Shown piece after piece: positions 1 through 7,805 of a DNA stretch of 42,862 bases (positions within the stretch are counted from its first letter, which is position 1; each line of letters starts with the position of its first letter). The translations under genes were made by a program, and so were the position numbers. The notes beneath the pieces were generated by a model. That model was not told where the DNA came from and ran no database searches. It worked only from the letters and a program-made list of their open reading frames with translations. Origin of the DNA: CAYSPT01 sp964432985 (GTDB lineage: Bacteria; Muiribacteriota; CAYSPT01); the NCBI GenBank assembly GCA_964432985.1, contig CAYSPT010000044.1:1-42862 (forward strand). Direction: 5' to 3'.

Positions 1-291
1 CAGAGCGGCCACTTCTTCGCCGCCGAGTTCCTCCAGGCCGAGCTCTTCGAGGCCGGGTTCCTCCAGGGCGGCCACTTCTTCGCCGCCGAGCTCCTCGAGA
101 CCGGGTTCCTCCAGGGCGGCCACTTCTTCGCCGCCGAGTTCCTCCAGGCCGAGCTCTTCGAGGCCGGGTTCCTCCAGAGCGGCCACTTCTTCGCCGCCGA
201 GTTCCTCCAGGCCGAGCTCTTCGAGGCCGGGTTCCTCCAGAGCGGCCACTTCTTCGCCGCCGAGTTCCTCCAGGCCGAGCTCTTCGAGGCC
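1..291 (-). repeat. Tandem 63-bp (21-residue) coding repeat
   Basis: The block GCGGCCACTTCTTCGCCGCC recurs at about 5, 68, 116, 179 and 242. The spacings are 63, 48, 63 and 63 bp, so one unit lacks 15 bp (5 residues). On the minus strand the unit encodes EEPGLEELGLEELGGEEVAAL-like sequence, always in frame with the host gene. The array continues past the left edge, so total copy number is unknown. Near-identity of the units implies recent expansion. Confidence 0.9.
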
Positions 292-2004
292 GTCCATCGC
301 CGATTCAGGTGCTGGTTTCATCGTCTCATCAGTTTTTTCGATTACAAGTTTTTCAGAGGTTACCGGTTGTTCTTCAGATGATTTAACTGGTTTTTTGACC
401 TTAAAAGAAATGTCAGAAAGGTCAGGTAGAATCTTATAATCTTCAGGAGAAACTATCTTTTCTTTTTCAGATGCCTGATCTTTCCTGTCCTGTTCTGCCC
501 GGCGGGCCAGAATCTCCTTTAATTTTGCGATGTCCATGGATACCAATGAAGTCTGTTGCTCAGGGTCGGCCTTTGTTTCTCCGCGTGGTTCCGGCAGTCC
601 TGCGGTTTCTTCATCACCGGAGGTGACAATTTCTTCTGCTGGCTTTTTGAGAGCTGCCTCTTTGGCCATTTTCTCAACGCGAGACAGCCTGGCTGCTTCA
701 CGAATCTTTCTTTGCTTTTCATCTTCGATTTTTCTTATTTCGACCTGTTTTTCAAGTCGTTTGTGGATTTCTTCCCTGATTTTGATCAAATCGACGACTT
801 TCTTTTCTTCCTCAGCTTTACCTGGTCGCCGGGGAGGTGCTTGAGGAACGGGGGAAACCAGTTCAGGCCGCTTAGGACTTCCGGTATCTTCAACCTCAGT
901 TGCTGCCGGCGTATGGCCGCTGGTTTGGAAGCAGGTTTCGTGAACGAAGCCGAGCTCGCGGCCGAGATCATCTCTTATAGCAGCAGAAGCCTGGACAGTA
1001 TACTGCTGTGCCGATTCAAATATCTTCTCGGGAATGACAATGATCCGGCGTATAATGGCTTCATATCGCACCGTAGCCGGAACCGGAGTTCCGTCTGCAA
1101 AAATTCTTACGCAACCGGGAACTATGGATGCCGGGTCCAGCTTCCTGGTGAAATACAGGGTCACCTTGGTATCTGTGGGGACATCGTCCGTGTCGTTGAG
1201 AGGGAATGTGGAAAGGAGCTTGAACGGACGCTGTTTTTGATAATCGATTGGTTGTATTTGCACGGTGCCTGCTGCCGGCACTTCACGAGAATCTTCCTGT
1301 ACAACTGCTTTTTCAACCGGTAAAACAGGCTTTTTGCTTTCTGATGATGTTGAATCCGCCAAATCTGTCTTAGTTTTCCGCGATTCAGGTTTGGCAGGTT
1401 CAACCTTAACAGGCTGGACTTCAACAGGCTGGACTTCAACAGGCTTGACCACAACGGGCTTGACTTCAACAGGCTTGACCACAACGGGCTTGACTTCAAC
1501 AGGCTTGACTTCAGCTGGCTTAGTTGTAACTTCCTGAATTGTGGCTTCTTCAACTATTTCAGCCCGTGGTTCGGACTTCTTCCCAATAAGTCCGGGAGCA
1601 ACGACTGTGAAACCCCATTTGTATTCATCACCAATCGAAACACCGTTTACATCGACAACCTCACTGCTCAGGATCACCTCGTAATTCCTGCCTTCGGGAA
1701 GAGGTTCCACAGGAATGATGTGCAGCGAGCGTTTATCAGAAACATACCTAATTTTAACGTATTTTTTATCCCCTGTTCCCGAATCTTCGAGCCACACTGA
1801 AAATACATGAAACGAATCGGGAGACATAGCCCGGTTGAATGTCACGACAATCGTGCCTGAAGAATCGGCAACTTCAGTTCCCGCAGCAGGATCCGTAGAG
1901 ATAATCCTGGGTGGTTCCACAGCACTGATCGCTTTTCCAAGGGGAACCAGTGAAACCAATACCCCCAGAATCAAGGCTGTTTTGAGTATTTTTTTTCTGT
2001 TCAT
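1..2004 (-). CDS. Secreted Ig-like (SbsA/Big_5-type) repeat protein, 3' end outside the window
   Basis: The frame stays open from ATG 2004 to the window edge (668 codons), so the C-terminus is missing. Residues 1-28 form a signal peptide (MNRKKILKTALILGVL start, then a hydrophobic core). Two SbsA/Big_5-like Ig domains follow, at about 30-135 (STDPAAGTEV, VTFNRAMSPDSF) and about 250-360 (STFPLNDTDDVPTDTKV, LYFTRKLDP). Between them lies a seven-copy EVKPV/VVKPV pentapeptide linker. After domain 2 comes a charged, probably coiled-coil segment rich in K, E and R, and from about residue 572 a Leu/Glu/Gly 21-residue tandem repeat. AAGGAG lies 15 nt before the ATG. Big_5 domains occur in surface and adhesin-like proteins; an exported structural or surface role is inferred and no enzyme domain is visible. 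It is separated from the upstream gene by a terminator, so it probably has its own promoter. Confidence 0.75.
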   Translation of the reverse strand, partial: MNRKKILKTALILGVLVSLVPLGKAISAVEPPRIISTDPAAGTEVADSSGTIVVTFNRAMSPDSFHVFSVWLEDSGTGDKKYVKIRYVSDKRSLHIIPVEPLPEGRNYEVILSSEVVDVNGVSIGDEYKWGFTVVAPGLIGKKSEPRAEIVEEATIQEVTTKPAEVKPVEVKPVVVKPVEVKPVVVKPVEVQPVEVQPVKVEPAKPESRKTKTDLADSTSSESKKPVLPVEKAVVQEDSREVPAAGTVQIQPIDYQKQRPFKLLSTFPLNDTDDVPTDTKVTLYFTRKLDPASIVPGCVRIFADGTPVPATVRYEAIIRRIIVIPEKIFESAQQYTVQASAAIRDDLGRELGFVHETCFQTSGHTPAATEVEDTGSPKRPELVSPVPQAPPRRPGKAEEEKKVVDLIKIREEIHKRLEKQVEIRKIEDEKQRKIREAARLSRVEKMAKEAALKKPAEEIVTSGDEETAGLPEPRGETKADPEQQTSLVSMDIAKLKEILARRAEQDRKDQASEKEKIVSPEDYKILPDLSDISFKVKKPVKSSEEQPVTSEKLVIEKTDETMKPAPESAMDGLEELGLEELGGEEVAALEEPGLEELGLEELGGEEVAALEEPGLEELGLEELGGEEVAALEEPGLEELGGEEVAALEEPGLEELGLEELGGEEVAAL
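1408..1512 (-). repeat. Seven 15-bp repeats coding a Val-Lys-Pro linker
   Basis: Seven head-to-tail 15-bp units (AACAGGCTTGACTTC and variants) encode EVKPV, VVKPV or EVQPV in the Ig-like protein. Such Pro/Lys/Val repeats usually form an extended, rigid spacer like the TonB periplasmic stalk. Here they separate the two Ig-like domains. Confidence 0.85.
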
Positions 2005-2164
2005 GGCGATATAAATCCGCTCCTTCCCCACAACTGCGGATACGGAATAGACATTTTAAACCTTCTCCCATTAATAATCGGCACTGGCGGCCACGTCCTT
2101 GAATACCAATTTATAAACACAAACGCACGGCAACCGCTTGATGAGCTATCTGATGCTTAAGCAC

Positions 2165-2195
2165 AAAAAAAAAACGGCCTGCCGAAGCAGGCCGT
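2165..2195 (-). terminator. Intrinsic terminator with UUCG loop
   Basis: On the minus strand a 9-bp stem ACGGCCTGC/GCAGGCCGT closes a TTCG loop and is followed by about ten T residues. It lies 30 bp past the stop of the ATP-grasp-like gene and is a textbook Rho-independent terminator. It separates that gene from the downstream Ig-like gene. Confidence 0.95.
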
Positions 2196-2224
2196 TTCTC
2201 GCGTACAATCATGGCAGGCATATC

Positions 2225-3604
2225 TTACTCTACGTAGAAAATAGGAACAAGACCGCCTCCCTGATGGATGTTGATGATGGATGAATCAGATACCCTGACG
2301 AATCCACCGCCGAATTCACCATTGAAGGCAAAGAAGTTTATGTTCACATTCTTGTCCTTCATAGCGAAGCCATCGGAGAAATCAGGGAACCTGTCAACAG
2401 GGATGGGCACAAATTCCTGCACCACGAAGTTCCGGTTGGTGGACGCTTCAAGGGTTGCGTCCCAGTCCGCCTGAGTGCTTTCCCGGCCGATGTTGACATC
2501 GAATCCACCATAACCGCCATTTGGCTTCAATACGAATAGTTCCCTGTTCTTTGACACAAAATCGTACAGGTCTATTTCCTTACCCCGGTACAGAGACTTA
2601 CGATTACGCATCATCCTGGTCCAGGGAATGGTCTCGGCGATAACCTTTTTCTCTTCCTCAGTGTAAAGATGCTGAGTCTGTTCATCGGAAAGCAGCCAGA
2701 GCACACATTTGAGTCCCCCAACCCGTGAACAGAACGGATTTACCATGACCACGTTTCCATCCCGGTAGGCTTCGAGGAACGGCTGTACCTCGTCGATGTA
2801 TTTGGTGAAATCCTGTATAGCATCCCGGTGAACGATATCTACCGCCCTGCCGTTGAGATACAGTTGCTGGTCTTTGTACTCGCACCACCGCGGATCGGCA
2901 AAGAAACAATCACAGCCGTGTTCACTTTTGAAATACTGCTCGATGATGTCCACATCGTGACGGATTGTTGATTGATCATTCGACACTTCTGCGATAACCG
3001 GGTTCTCCTTCTTCCCGCCGGACTCCCGATACTTGACCAGGAGCATATCCAGGAATGAATCGAGCAAGATATCGTAGCTGAGCTTGTGATGCTTATTGAC
3101 TTCCTTGATGGCGGGAAGCTCGGCGAACATCCGAATCAACTCATCGTGCCACCCCATTCCCGAAGGGCTATCGGTGTTGAACTCCAAAAATGTCAGGGTG
3201 TCACCGTTTAGAAAAGCGTCGAGACGTCCCAGAATAAGCCGGCGGGGATACGGAGGCTGTATCTCCACCAGGTCAACGTCATCCTTTGGAACCTCGAACA
3301 GAGAACGGATATTGTCCTCTTCGAAATAGAGGTTTCCTACTTTTTCCGCGGCATCCATAATGGTTTTCGTCAGGTAAATAAATCTATCACGAAGCTTCCT
3401 GTCAACGAGATATGGCTTAAGAAACGTGGGAAATGGTTTCCCACTCATAGTAAAGTTTTTCGCCAGCATTTTCTCGTTGAGTTCCTGCATCTGCTCCTCA
3501 GCAGTTTTGCCAGTTATTTTTGCATCACTCAGGGCTTTGACATAATGTTCTTCCGCTGCTTGAACACCGGTACCTGCAGCCATGGCTGCTTTTTCCGTAT
3601 CCAC
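2225..3604 (-). CDS. ATP-grasp-like protein of unknown substrate
   Basis: The likely start is GTG 3604, because AAGGAG at 3613-3618 is 8 nt upstream. The GTG at 3613 would touch the SD, and an internal ATG (3583) is also possible. The protein is about 459 aa and soluble, with no signal peptide. Motifs suggest an ATP-grasp fold of the glutathionylspermidine-synthase or circularly permuted type: FLEFNTDSPSGMGW near residue 140, NPFCSRVGG near 290, FVLKPNGGYGGFDVN near 370, and a C-terminal VSDSSIINIHQGGGLVPI. These resemble carboxylate-amine ligases that form an acylphosphate from ATP. The substrate cannot be told, and neighbours (ITPase upstream, Ig-like protein downstream) do not help. A terminator ends the transcript at 2165-2195. 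The family assignment is moderately sure; the function is unknown. Confidence 0.65.
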   Translation of the reverse strand: MDTEKAAMAAGTGVQAAEEHYVKALSDAKITGKTAEEQMQELNEKMLAKNFTMSGKPFPTFLKPYLVDRKLRDRFIYLTKTIMDAAEKVGNLYFEEDNIRSLFEVPKDDVDLVEIQPPYPRRLILGRLDAFLNGDTLTFLEFNTDSPSGMGWHDELIRMFAELPAIKEVNKHHKLSYDILLDSFLDMLLVKYRESGGKKENPVIAEVSNDQSTIRHDVDIIEQYFKSEHGCDCFFADPRWCEYKDQQLYLNGRAVDIVHRDAIQDFTKYIDEVQPFLEAYRDGNVVMVNPFCSRVGGLKCVLWLLSDEQTQHLYTEEEKKVIAETIPWTRMMRNRKSLYRGKEIDLYDFVSKNRELFVLKPNGGYGGFDVNIGRESTQADWDATLEASTNRNFVVQEFVPIPVDRFPDFSDGFAMKDKNVNINFFAFNGEFGGGFVRVSDSSIINIHQGGGLVPIFYVE

Positions 3605-3716
3605 ACAAACCACTCCTTTTCTTGTTTAACGCGTTTTCGGTATAGCCAAACCGAAAAATAGCCTCACATAGTACCACTCCTGCTATCTTAATGGCAACCT
3701 TGCAAGGCTGATTTTT

Positions 3717-4259
3717 TCAGGTCTTTTTGAGATTCTCCAGGAATTCCTTCATCTTTATCAGTGCTTTTTTTCTGTGCGAAATGCCGTTTTTTTGTTCTGC
3801 AGTCATTTCGGCGTAGGTCATAGACCACCCATCGGGCTGGAAGAGAGGGTCCCAACCGAATCCGCTCTGTCCACGCGGCTCATCGACGATAATCCCCGTT
3901 ACTTCACCGGTAAAAACACGCACGTTCCTGCCGTCGCACAGGCCCACGCACGCCTTCACCACGGTTGTCCGCTCAAAATCTTTTACCAGCCGACACAAGC
4001 CTTCATTACCGAGTGTCTTCATCACCCATTTAATCAATCCTCCGGGAAAACCGTTCCACGCTTTTACATACAGGCCAGTGTCTTCCACCAGTACTGTTTT
4101 TCCAACACGTTCATAAGCCCTCCGGGCTTTATCTTCCACTATCTCCTCCACGCTCAGAGACTGTATCTCCTGAATATCCAAATCGAGCATATCAAGTGAG
4201 CAATTCAGTATCTTCACGGCTTCACGAAGCTTGTTATCATTTGAGGTAACAAAATACAA
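3717..4259 (-). CDS. rdgB: ITPase / RdgB-HAM1 non-canonical purine NTP pyrophosphatase
   Basis: The family hydrolyses dITP, ITP and XTP to the monophosphate plus pyrophosphate, cleansing the nucleotide pool. At 180 aa the length is typical. Visible motifs are TSNDNKL at the N-terminus (phosphate-binding SGNxGK-like), VEDTGLYV (catalytic Asp region), GFGWDPLFQPDG, YAEM and SHRKKAL. The segment NGFPGGLIKWVMKTLGNEGL resembles the ITPA form of eukaryotes and archaea more than the usual bacterial RdgB ARYAG-type motif. The start is TTG 4259 with GGGAG about 10 nt upstream; no ATG lies in frame nearby. It is divergent from glnA and about 110 bp upstream of the ATP-grasp-like gene, possibly co-transcribed with it. 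Confidence 0.93.
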   Translation of the reverse strand: MYFVTSNDNKLREAVKILNCSLDMLDLDIQEIQSLSVEEIVEDKARRAYERVGKTVLVEDTGLYVKAWNGFPGGLIKWVMKTLGNEGLCRLVKDFERTTVVKACVGLCDGRNVRVFTGEVTGIIVDEPRGQSGFGWDPLFQPDGWSMTYAEMTAEQKNGISHRKKALIKMKEFLENLKKT

Positions 4260-4327
4260 TCGTCCGCACTCCCTCTCCGACGAACAGTATGACAGCGCAT
4301 CTCCGACCTGTCAATTACTCCGCCTAT

Positions 4328-4382
4328 TAATTATAGCTAATTATTTATAAGTAATTATAAATAGAGGTCCCCATGGTATAAT
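4328..4382 (+). promoter_or_regulatory. Probable glnA promoter with TAATTAT repeats
   Basis: A perfect TATAAT (4377-4382) lies about 42 bp before the glnA ATG. No good -35 is present, which suggests activator dependence. Upstream the AT-rich DNA holds three TAATTAT copies at 4328, 4338 and 4352, inside the divergent region shared with rdgB. The repeats could be operator sites of a nitrogen regulator; this is inference. The SD AGGGAGG (4407-4413) is 10 nt from the ATG. Confidence 0.5.
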
Positions 4383-4423
4383 ATCTATTAAAAGTATCCC
4401 CGTGAAAGGGAGGCTGCCCGGGC

Positions 4424-5767
4424 ATGGCCAACATTGAACCACAGGTAAAAGATAAAGAGTATGTTCTTCGTACGATTCACGATAACAATATCATGTTTAT
4501 TCGACTCTGGTTTACCGATATTCTCGGAATCCTGAAGAGTTTCACCATCACCAGCGATGAACTGGAAGACACTCTGGAAGAAGGATTCGGCTTTGACGGA
4601 TCATCTGTTACCGGCTTTCACGCCATAGAGGAAAGCGACACCCTGGCAATGCCAGATCCCACAACCTTCGGGATTCTTCCCTGGGACAAGGGGGACTTGT
4701 TGGAGTGCCGTATGTTCTGCGATATTCTGGAGCCCGACGGGCAGCCCTTTGCGGGAGATCCCCGGCACATACTCCGGAAAAACGTTGCAAAGGCTAGTGA
4801 TTTGGGATTCGATTTCCTGATAGGCCCTGAGCTTGAATTCTTCTACTTCAAGTCGGCCGAAGGAACTGAAATTCTCGACAAAGGAGGTTATTTCGATCTG
4901 CTTCCCCTGGACCGTGGAGAACTTCTCCGCAAGCAAACAGTGCTCGCCCTGAATAGTCTGGGAATCAAGGTAGAATGCTCCCATCACGAGGTTGCCCCGT
5001 CACAGCACGAGATCGACCTGAGATATGCTCCGGCCATGCTGATGGCCGACTGGGCACAGACTTACAAAAAAGTAGTCAAGAAGGTTGCCCAGGACCATGG
5101 CGTATCAGCAACCTTCATGCCCAAACCTATTTTCGGGGAAGCCGGAAGCGGTATGCACACCCATCAATCCCTTTTTAAAGAGGGAAGGAATGTTTTTTAC
5201 GACGCGGATGACGAATACCATCTCTCTGACCTGGCGAAACACTATCTGGCCGGTCTTCTCAAGCACGCCCGGGAAATCACCGCAATCTGCAATCCCACGG
5301 TGAATTCATTCAAGCGCCTCGTGCCCGGGTACGAAGCCCCGGTCTACGTCGCCTGGTCCCAGCGAAACCGGTCCGCCTTGATCCGGGTTCCCTACTACAA
5401 ACCCGGAAAAAAGAACGCTGTTCGCCTGGAGTTCAGAAGCCCTGATCCGGCCTGTAATCCTTACCTGGCTTTCTCAGTCATGCTGGCAGCCGGCCTGGAG
5501 GGTATCCGGAAAAAATATCCGTTGGAAGAACCAACCAACGAAAATATCTACACCCTGGTCAAGGGGCACGAAACGCACCAGTCCGGCCTGAAAACCCTGC
5601 CGCGGAGCCTTGAGGAAGCCCTGGGAGCAATGGAGAAAAGCACCGTGCTTCGCACCTGTCTCGGGGAGCACGTGTTCTCAAGGTTCATAGAACTCAAACA
5701 GCTCGAGTGGCAGGAATTCATCATGACCGTCACCCCCTATGAACTCGAGCATTACCTGAGGTTGTAA
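4424..5767 (+). CDS. glnA: Glutamine synthetase, type I (GSI-alpha)
   Basis: It catalyses ATP-dependent glutamate + ammonia to glutamine in the cytoplasm. At 447 aa it matches the short GSI-alpha class of Firmicutes and Thermotogae. Motifs in order are GFDGSSVTGF (beta-grasp end, ATP side), MPDPTTF, GPELEFFYF (metal-binding Glu), EAGSGMHTHQSLF (ATP/metal site), NSFKRLVPGYEAPVYVAW (ATP and glutamate binding, Glu flap region) and RLEFRSPDPACNPYLAF (Arg and metal ligands). The adenylylation-loop sequence of GSI-beta is not seen near residues 370-400 (KYPLEEPTNENIYTL instead), so control by adenylylation is unlikely. It is a single gene with its own promoter; the next gene starts 125 bp on. Confidence 0.98.
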   Translation: MANIEPQVKDKEYVLRTIHDNNIMFIRLWFTDILGILKSFTITSDELEDTLEEGFGFDGSSVTGFHAIEESDTLAMPDPTTFGILPWDKGDLLECRMFCDILEPDGQPFAGDPRHILRKNVAKASDLGFDFLIGPELEFFYFKSAEGTEILDKGGYFDLLPLDRGELLRKQTVLALNSLGIKVECSHHEVAPSQHEIDLRYAPAMLMADWAQTYKKVVKKVAQDHGVSATFMPKPIFGEAGSGMHTHQSLFKEGRNVFYDADDEYHLSDLAKHYLAGLLKHAREITAICNPTVNSFKRLVPGYEAPVYVAWSQRNRSALIRVPYYKPGKKNAVRLEFRSPDPACNPYLAFSVMLAAGLEGIRKKYPLEEPTNENIYTLVKGHETHQSGLKTLPRSLEEALGAMEKSTVLRTCLGEHVFSRFIELKQLEWQEFIMTVTPYELEHYLRL

Positions 5768-5892
5768 ATCATTGCAGGTTCTTCATTCTTCATTCGTAAA
5801 TAATTCGGATTTAATCTTAACTTCATTCTGACCGATAAAGAAGAAAATTACCCTTATTACGGTTTAAGGTTTATGGAGTTGAGTAATGACCA

Positions 5893-7083
5893 ATGGCCAA
5901 TGATATTCTGAAAGCTGAAAAACTCTACTACGAAGCTGTGGAAGCTCTGACCAGGTCTAATCCTGCAAAGGCTCAGGCCAAGCTTGAAGAAGCTGTTACC
6001 CTGAATCCCCAGGACCCGCTCATTTTCGAAGCTCTTGGGGTCACCTATAAAATACTGGATACTCCGTCACAGGCTCTTGAAGCCTTTCAAAAAGTGCTTG
6101 ACCTCAACTCGGAATGCCTTTCCGCCTACAAACAAATGGTGCAAATATATCTAAGCCTGGAGGAAGAAAACAAGGCTCTGGAGCTCCTGCTCCAGTGGGA
6201 AAAGACAGCCCGCCGGCTTCTTGAGCAGGATGAAGAGGACCTCGATCACGCCCGCTCATTGGCGGAATGTCTCTTCACCATGGACGAAGTCGACGAAGCG
6301 GTTACTATTTACCATCAGATCATTGAAACCAATCCTTATGACCTGGATTCATATCTGGGATTGGCAGACATCTTCTTCGAAACGGCAGCGTATGAGGAAG
6401 TAGAAGGAGTATGTATCAAGGCACTTGAATTCTTTCCTGACAACGCCAGTCTCCATCTCACCCTGGGACTGAGTTATAATTACCGCAATCTCATTGCCCG
6501 GTCAATCAAGGAACTGACCGTTGCCTATGACCTCAATCCCGATCTAAGGGAACTTCCGGGCTTAATTGAAAAGCTGGCCGAACTTAAAAAAGCCCTGGGT
6601 AACACCGTCGAGGAGATTATTACCGAATCCAAACCCATTGAGTTCCTGACCGGTTTCATCTCCTGGTACGATGAGGAGGAAGGGATTGGTTTCATCAAGC
6701 CTGAACAGGGTGATGAAGATTATTTGCTGCACTTCAGCGCTCTTGTCGATTCCGAATATACACCACGGAAATCAGATAAAGTCCGGTTTGGAATAGAGGA
6801 TTACCCGCAGGGGAAACTTGCCGTGCAGGTATCTCTAACCTCCGAGGAAGCAAACACGGGGAAACGAAAGACGGGGCTGGTTTCAGTTCTCGACCGCGAC
6901 AAGGGATTCGGAGCTGTCACCTACGACGGGGAAGACCTTCTTTTCTTCATTTCACATGTTAATGAAGATGATAAAGAGAGCCTCAAGCAAGGGGACACGG
7001 TGAGTTTCGCTATTTCTGAAACCACCGATCTTGATGACAAACCGATAAAACGGGCTGTCGCTATCAAGAAAGAAAATAATTAA
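5893..7083 (+). CDS. TPR protein with two C-terminal cold-shock-like domains
   Basis: 396 aa, soluble. Residues 1-235 are TPR-type helical repeats (LNPQDPLIFEALGVTYK, NPYDLDSYLGLADIFFE, FPDNASLHLTLGLSYNYRN). Residues 253-316 form a cold-shock/OB-like domain with the RNP1-like start TGFISWYDEEEGIGFI and a following LLHFSAL. Residues 327-392 form a second, more divergent copy (TGLVSVLDRDKGFGAV, LLFFISHV). CSD folds bind single-stranded nucleic acid, while TPRs bind proteins. An RNA-linked scaffold is inferred. The ATG at 5893 was chosen with GGAG about 14 nt upstream. A five-codon ATG frame at 5886 overlaps it and is probably chance. It follows glnA in the same direction with no terminator seen between them. 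Confidence 0.8.
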   Translation: MANDILKAEKLYYEAVEALTRSNPAKAQAKLEEAVTLNPQDPLIFEALGVTYKILDTPSQALEAFQKVLDLNSECLSAYKQMVQIYLSLEEENKALELLLQWEKTARRLLEQDEEDLDHARSLAECLFTMDEVDEAVTIYHQIIETNPYDLDSYLGLADIFFETAAYEEVEGVCIKALEFFPDNASLHLTLGLSYNYRNLIARSIKELTVAYDLNPDLRELPGLIEKLAELKKALGNTVEEIITESKPIEFLTGFISWYDEEEGIGFIKPEQGDEDYLLHFSALVDSEYTPRKSDKVRFGIEDYPQGKLAVQVSLTSEEANTGKRKTGLVSVLDRDKGFGAVTYDGEDLLFFISHVNEDDKESLKQGDTVSFAISETTDLDDKPIKRAVAIKKENN

Positions 7084-7128
7084 CCCGCCTGTTACACCAG
7101 TCTGCCTGCAGTGAACCTGGCCCACTCA

Positions 7129-7707
7129 TCATACAATTTCCGGTGGTATGAACTGTGCTATCTCATCCATCGAGCGTCGAAACCGCTTTTTTTCGGTAGT
7201 GACCGGATATCCCAATGAAAGCACTACATCTATCTTCTTGTTCCGTGAAAGCGATAAAGCCTTCTTCAACTCCTTTTCATTAAACCAGCCGATCCAGCAG
7301 GTCCCCAGGCCGAGTTCACAGGCCTGGAGCACGAAATGTTCCACGGCAATACCAATATCAATCAGATAATACCTGGTGTTTCGTATTATTCCACCCAGAG
7401 TGGCGAAAAACCGGCTTTTTTCAGAAACGACGGCGACAAGTACCGGAGCGGTGCGGGCAAATGCATTCATTTTATAGGGACCGGTAAAAATGCGGTCACA
7501 AATCCTGTTCTTGAGATCGGGATCGTCGACGACGATAAAGCTCCATGGCTGGGAGTTGCATGCAGAAGGCGCCAGTCGAGCCGCTTCCAGGCAGTGCAGT
7601 ATCTTTTCACGCTCCACCGGAGTATCCCTGTAGTTCCTGACGCTGATCCGGGTGCGGATCAATTCAATAAAGCCCGATGATTCTCTATCGTCAACTGGGC
7701 TACACAT
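7129..7707 (-). CDS. Nitroreductase family FMN flavoprotein
   Basis: 192 aa, the size of the short bacterial nitroreductase family. Motifs are RTRISVRNYRDTPVE (FMN phosphate-binding Arg/Ser near residues 18-32), LAPSACNSQPWSFIVV (FMN site), and GLGTCWIGWF with VVLSLGYP near the C-terminus. Members reduce nitro compounds, quinones or other acceptors with NAD(P)H; the natural substrate here is unknown. The SD GGAGGA is directly upstream of the ATG. It lies 94 bp after the HEAT gene, across an inverted repeat, so it may or may not share that long transcript. It is convergent with the TPR-CSD gene, with 45 bp between them. Confidence 0.93.
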   Translation of the reverse strand: MCSPVDDRESSGFIELIRTRISVRNYRDTPVEREKILHCLEAARLAPSACNSQPWSFIVVDDPDLKNRICDRIFTGPYKMNAFARTAPVLVAVVSEKSRFFATLGGIIRNTRYYLIDIGIAVEHFVLQACELGLGTCWIGWFNEKELKKALSLSRNKKIDVVLSLGYPVTTEKKRFRRSMDEIAQFIPPEIV

Positions 7708-7740
7708 GGTCCTCCTCCCGGGCCGAATACTACCGGCTGG

Positions 7741-7805
7741 TTAACCCGAAAAATGCAGTAGACTTTCTATTACGGCCAGGAAACCAACCGCATTTTCCGG
7801 GTTAA
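7741..7805. repeat. Inverted repeat, copy 1 of a dispersed palindromic element
   Basis: Left arm TTAACCCGAAAAATGC (7741-7756) pairs with GCATTTTCCGGGTTAA (7790-7805) with one mismatch, over a 33-nt loop. The right arm contains the stop codon of the HEAT gene. No T-tract follows, so it is not an obvious terminator but could stabilise the mRNA 3' end. A related element lies at 11607-11643, also at a gene end. Confidence 0.7.

Noticed and set aside
1..291. CRISPR-like spaced repeats
   Set aside because: The units are head-to-tail with no unique spacers, in frame with a long open reading frame, and the sequence is Leu/Glu/Gly coding. It is a protein repeat.
556..1323. 255-codon plus-strand frame opposite the Ig-like gene
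   Set aside because: It lacks an SD and family features, and covers the complement of a well-supported secreted protein. The long frame follows from biased codon composition on the other strand.
5768..5892. Terminator after glnA
   Set aside because: No stable GC stem followed by Ts could be found. The region is AT-rich with short direct repeats only.
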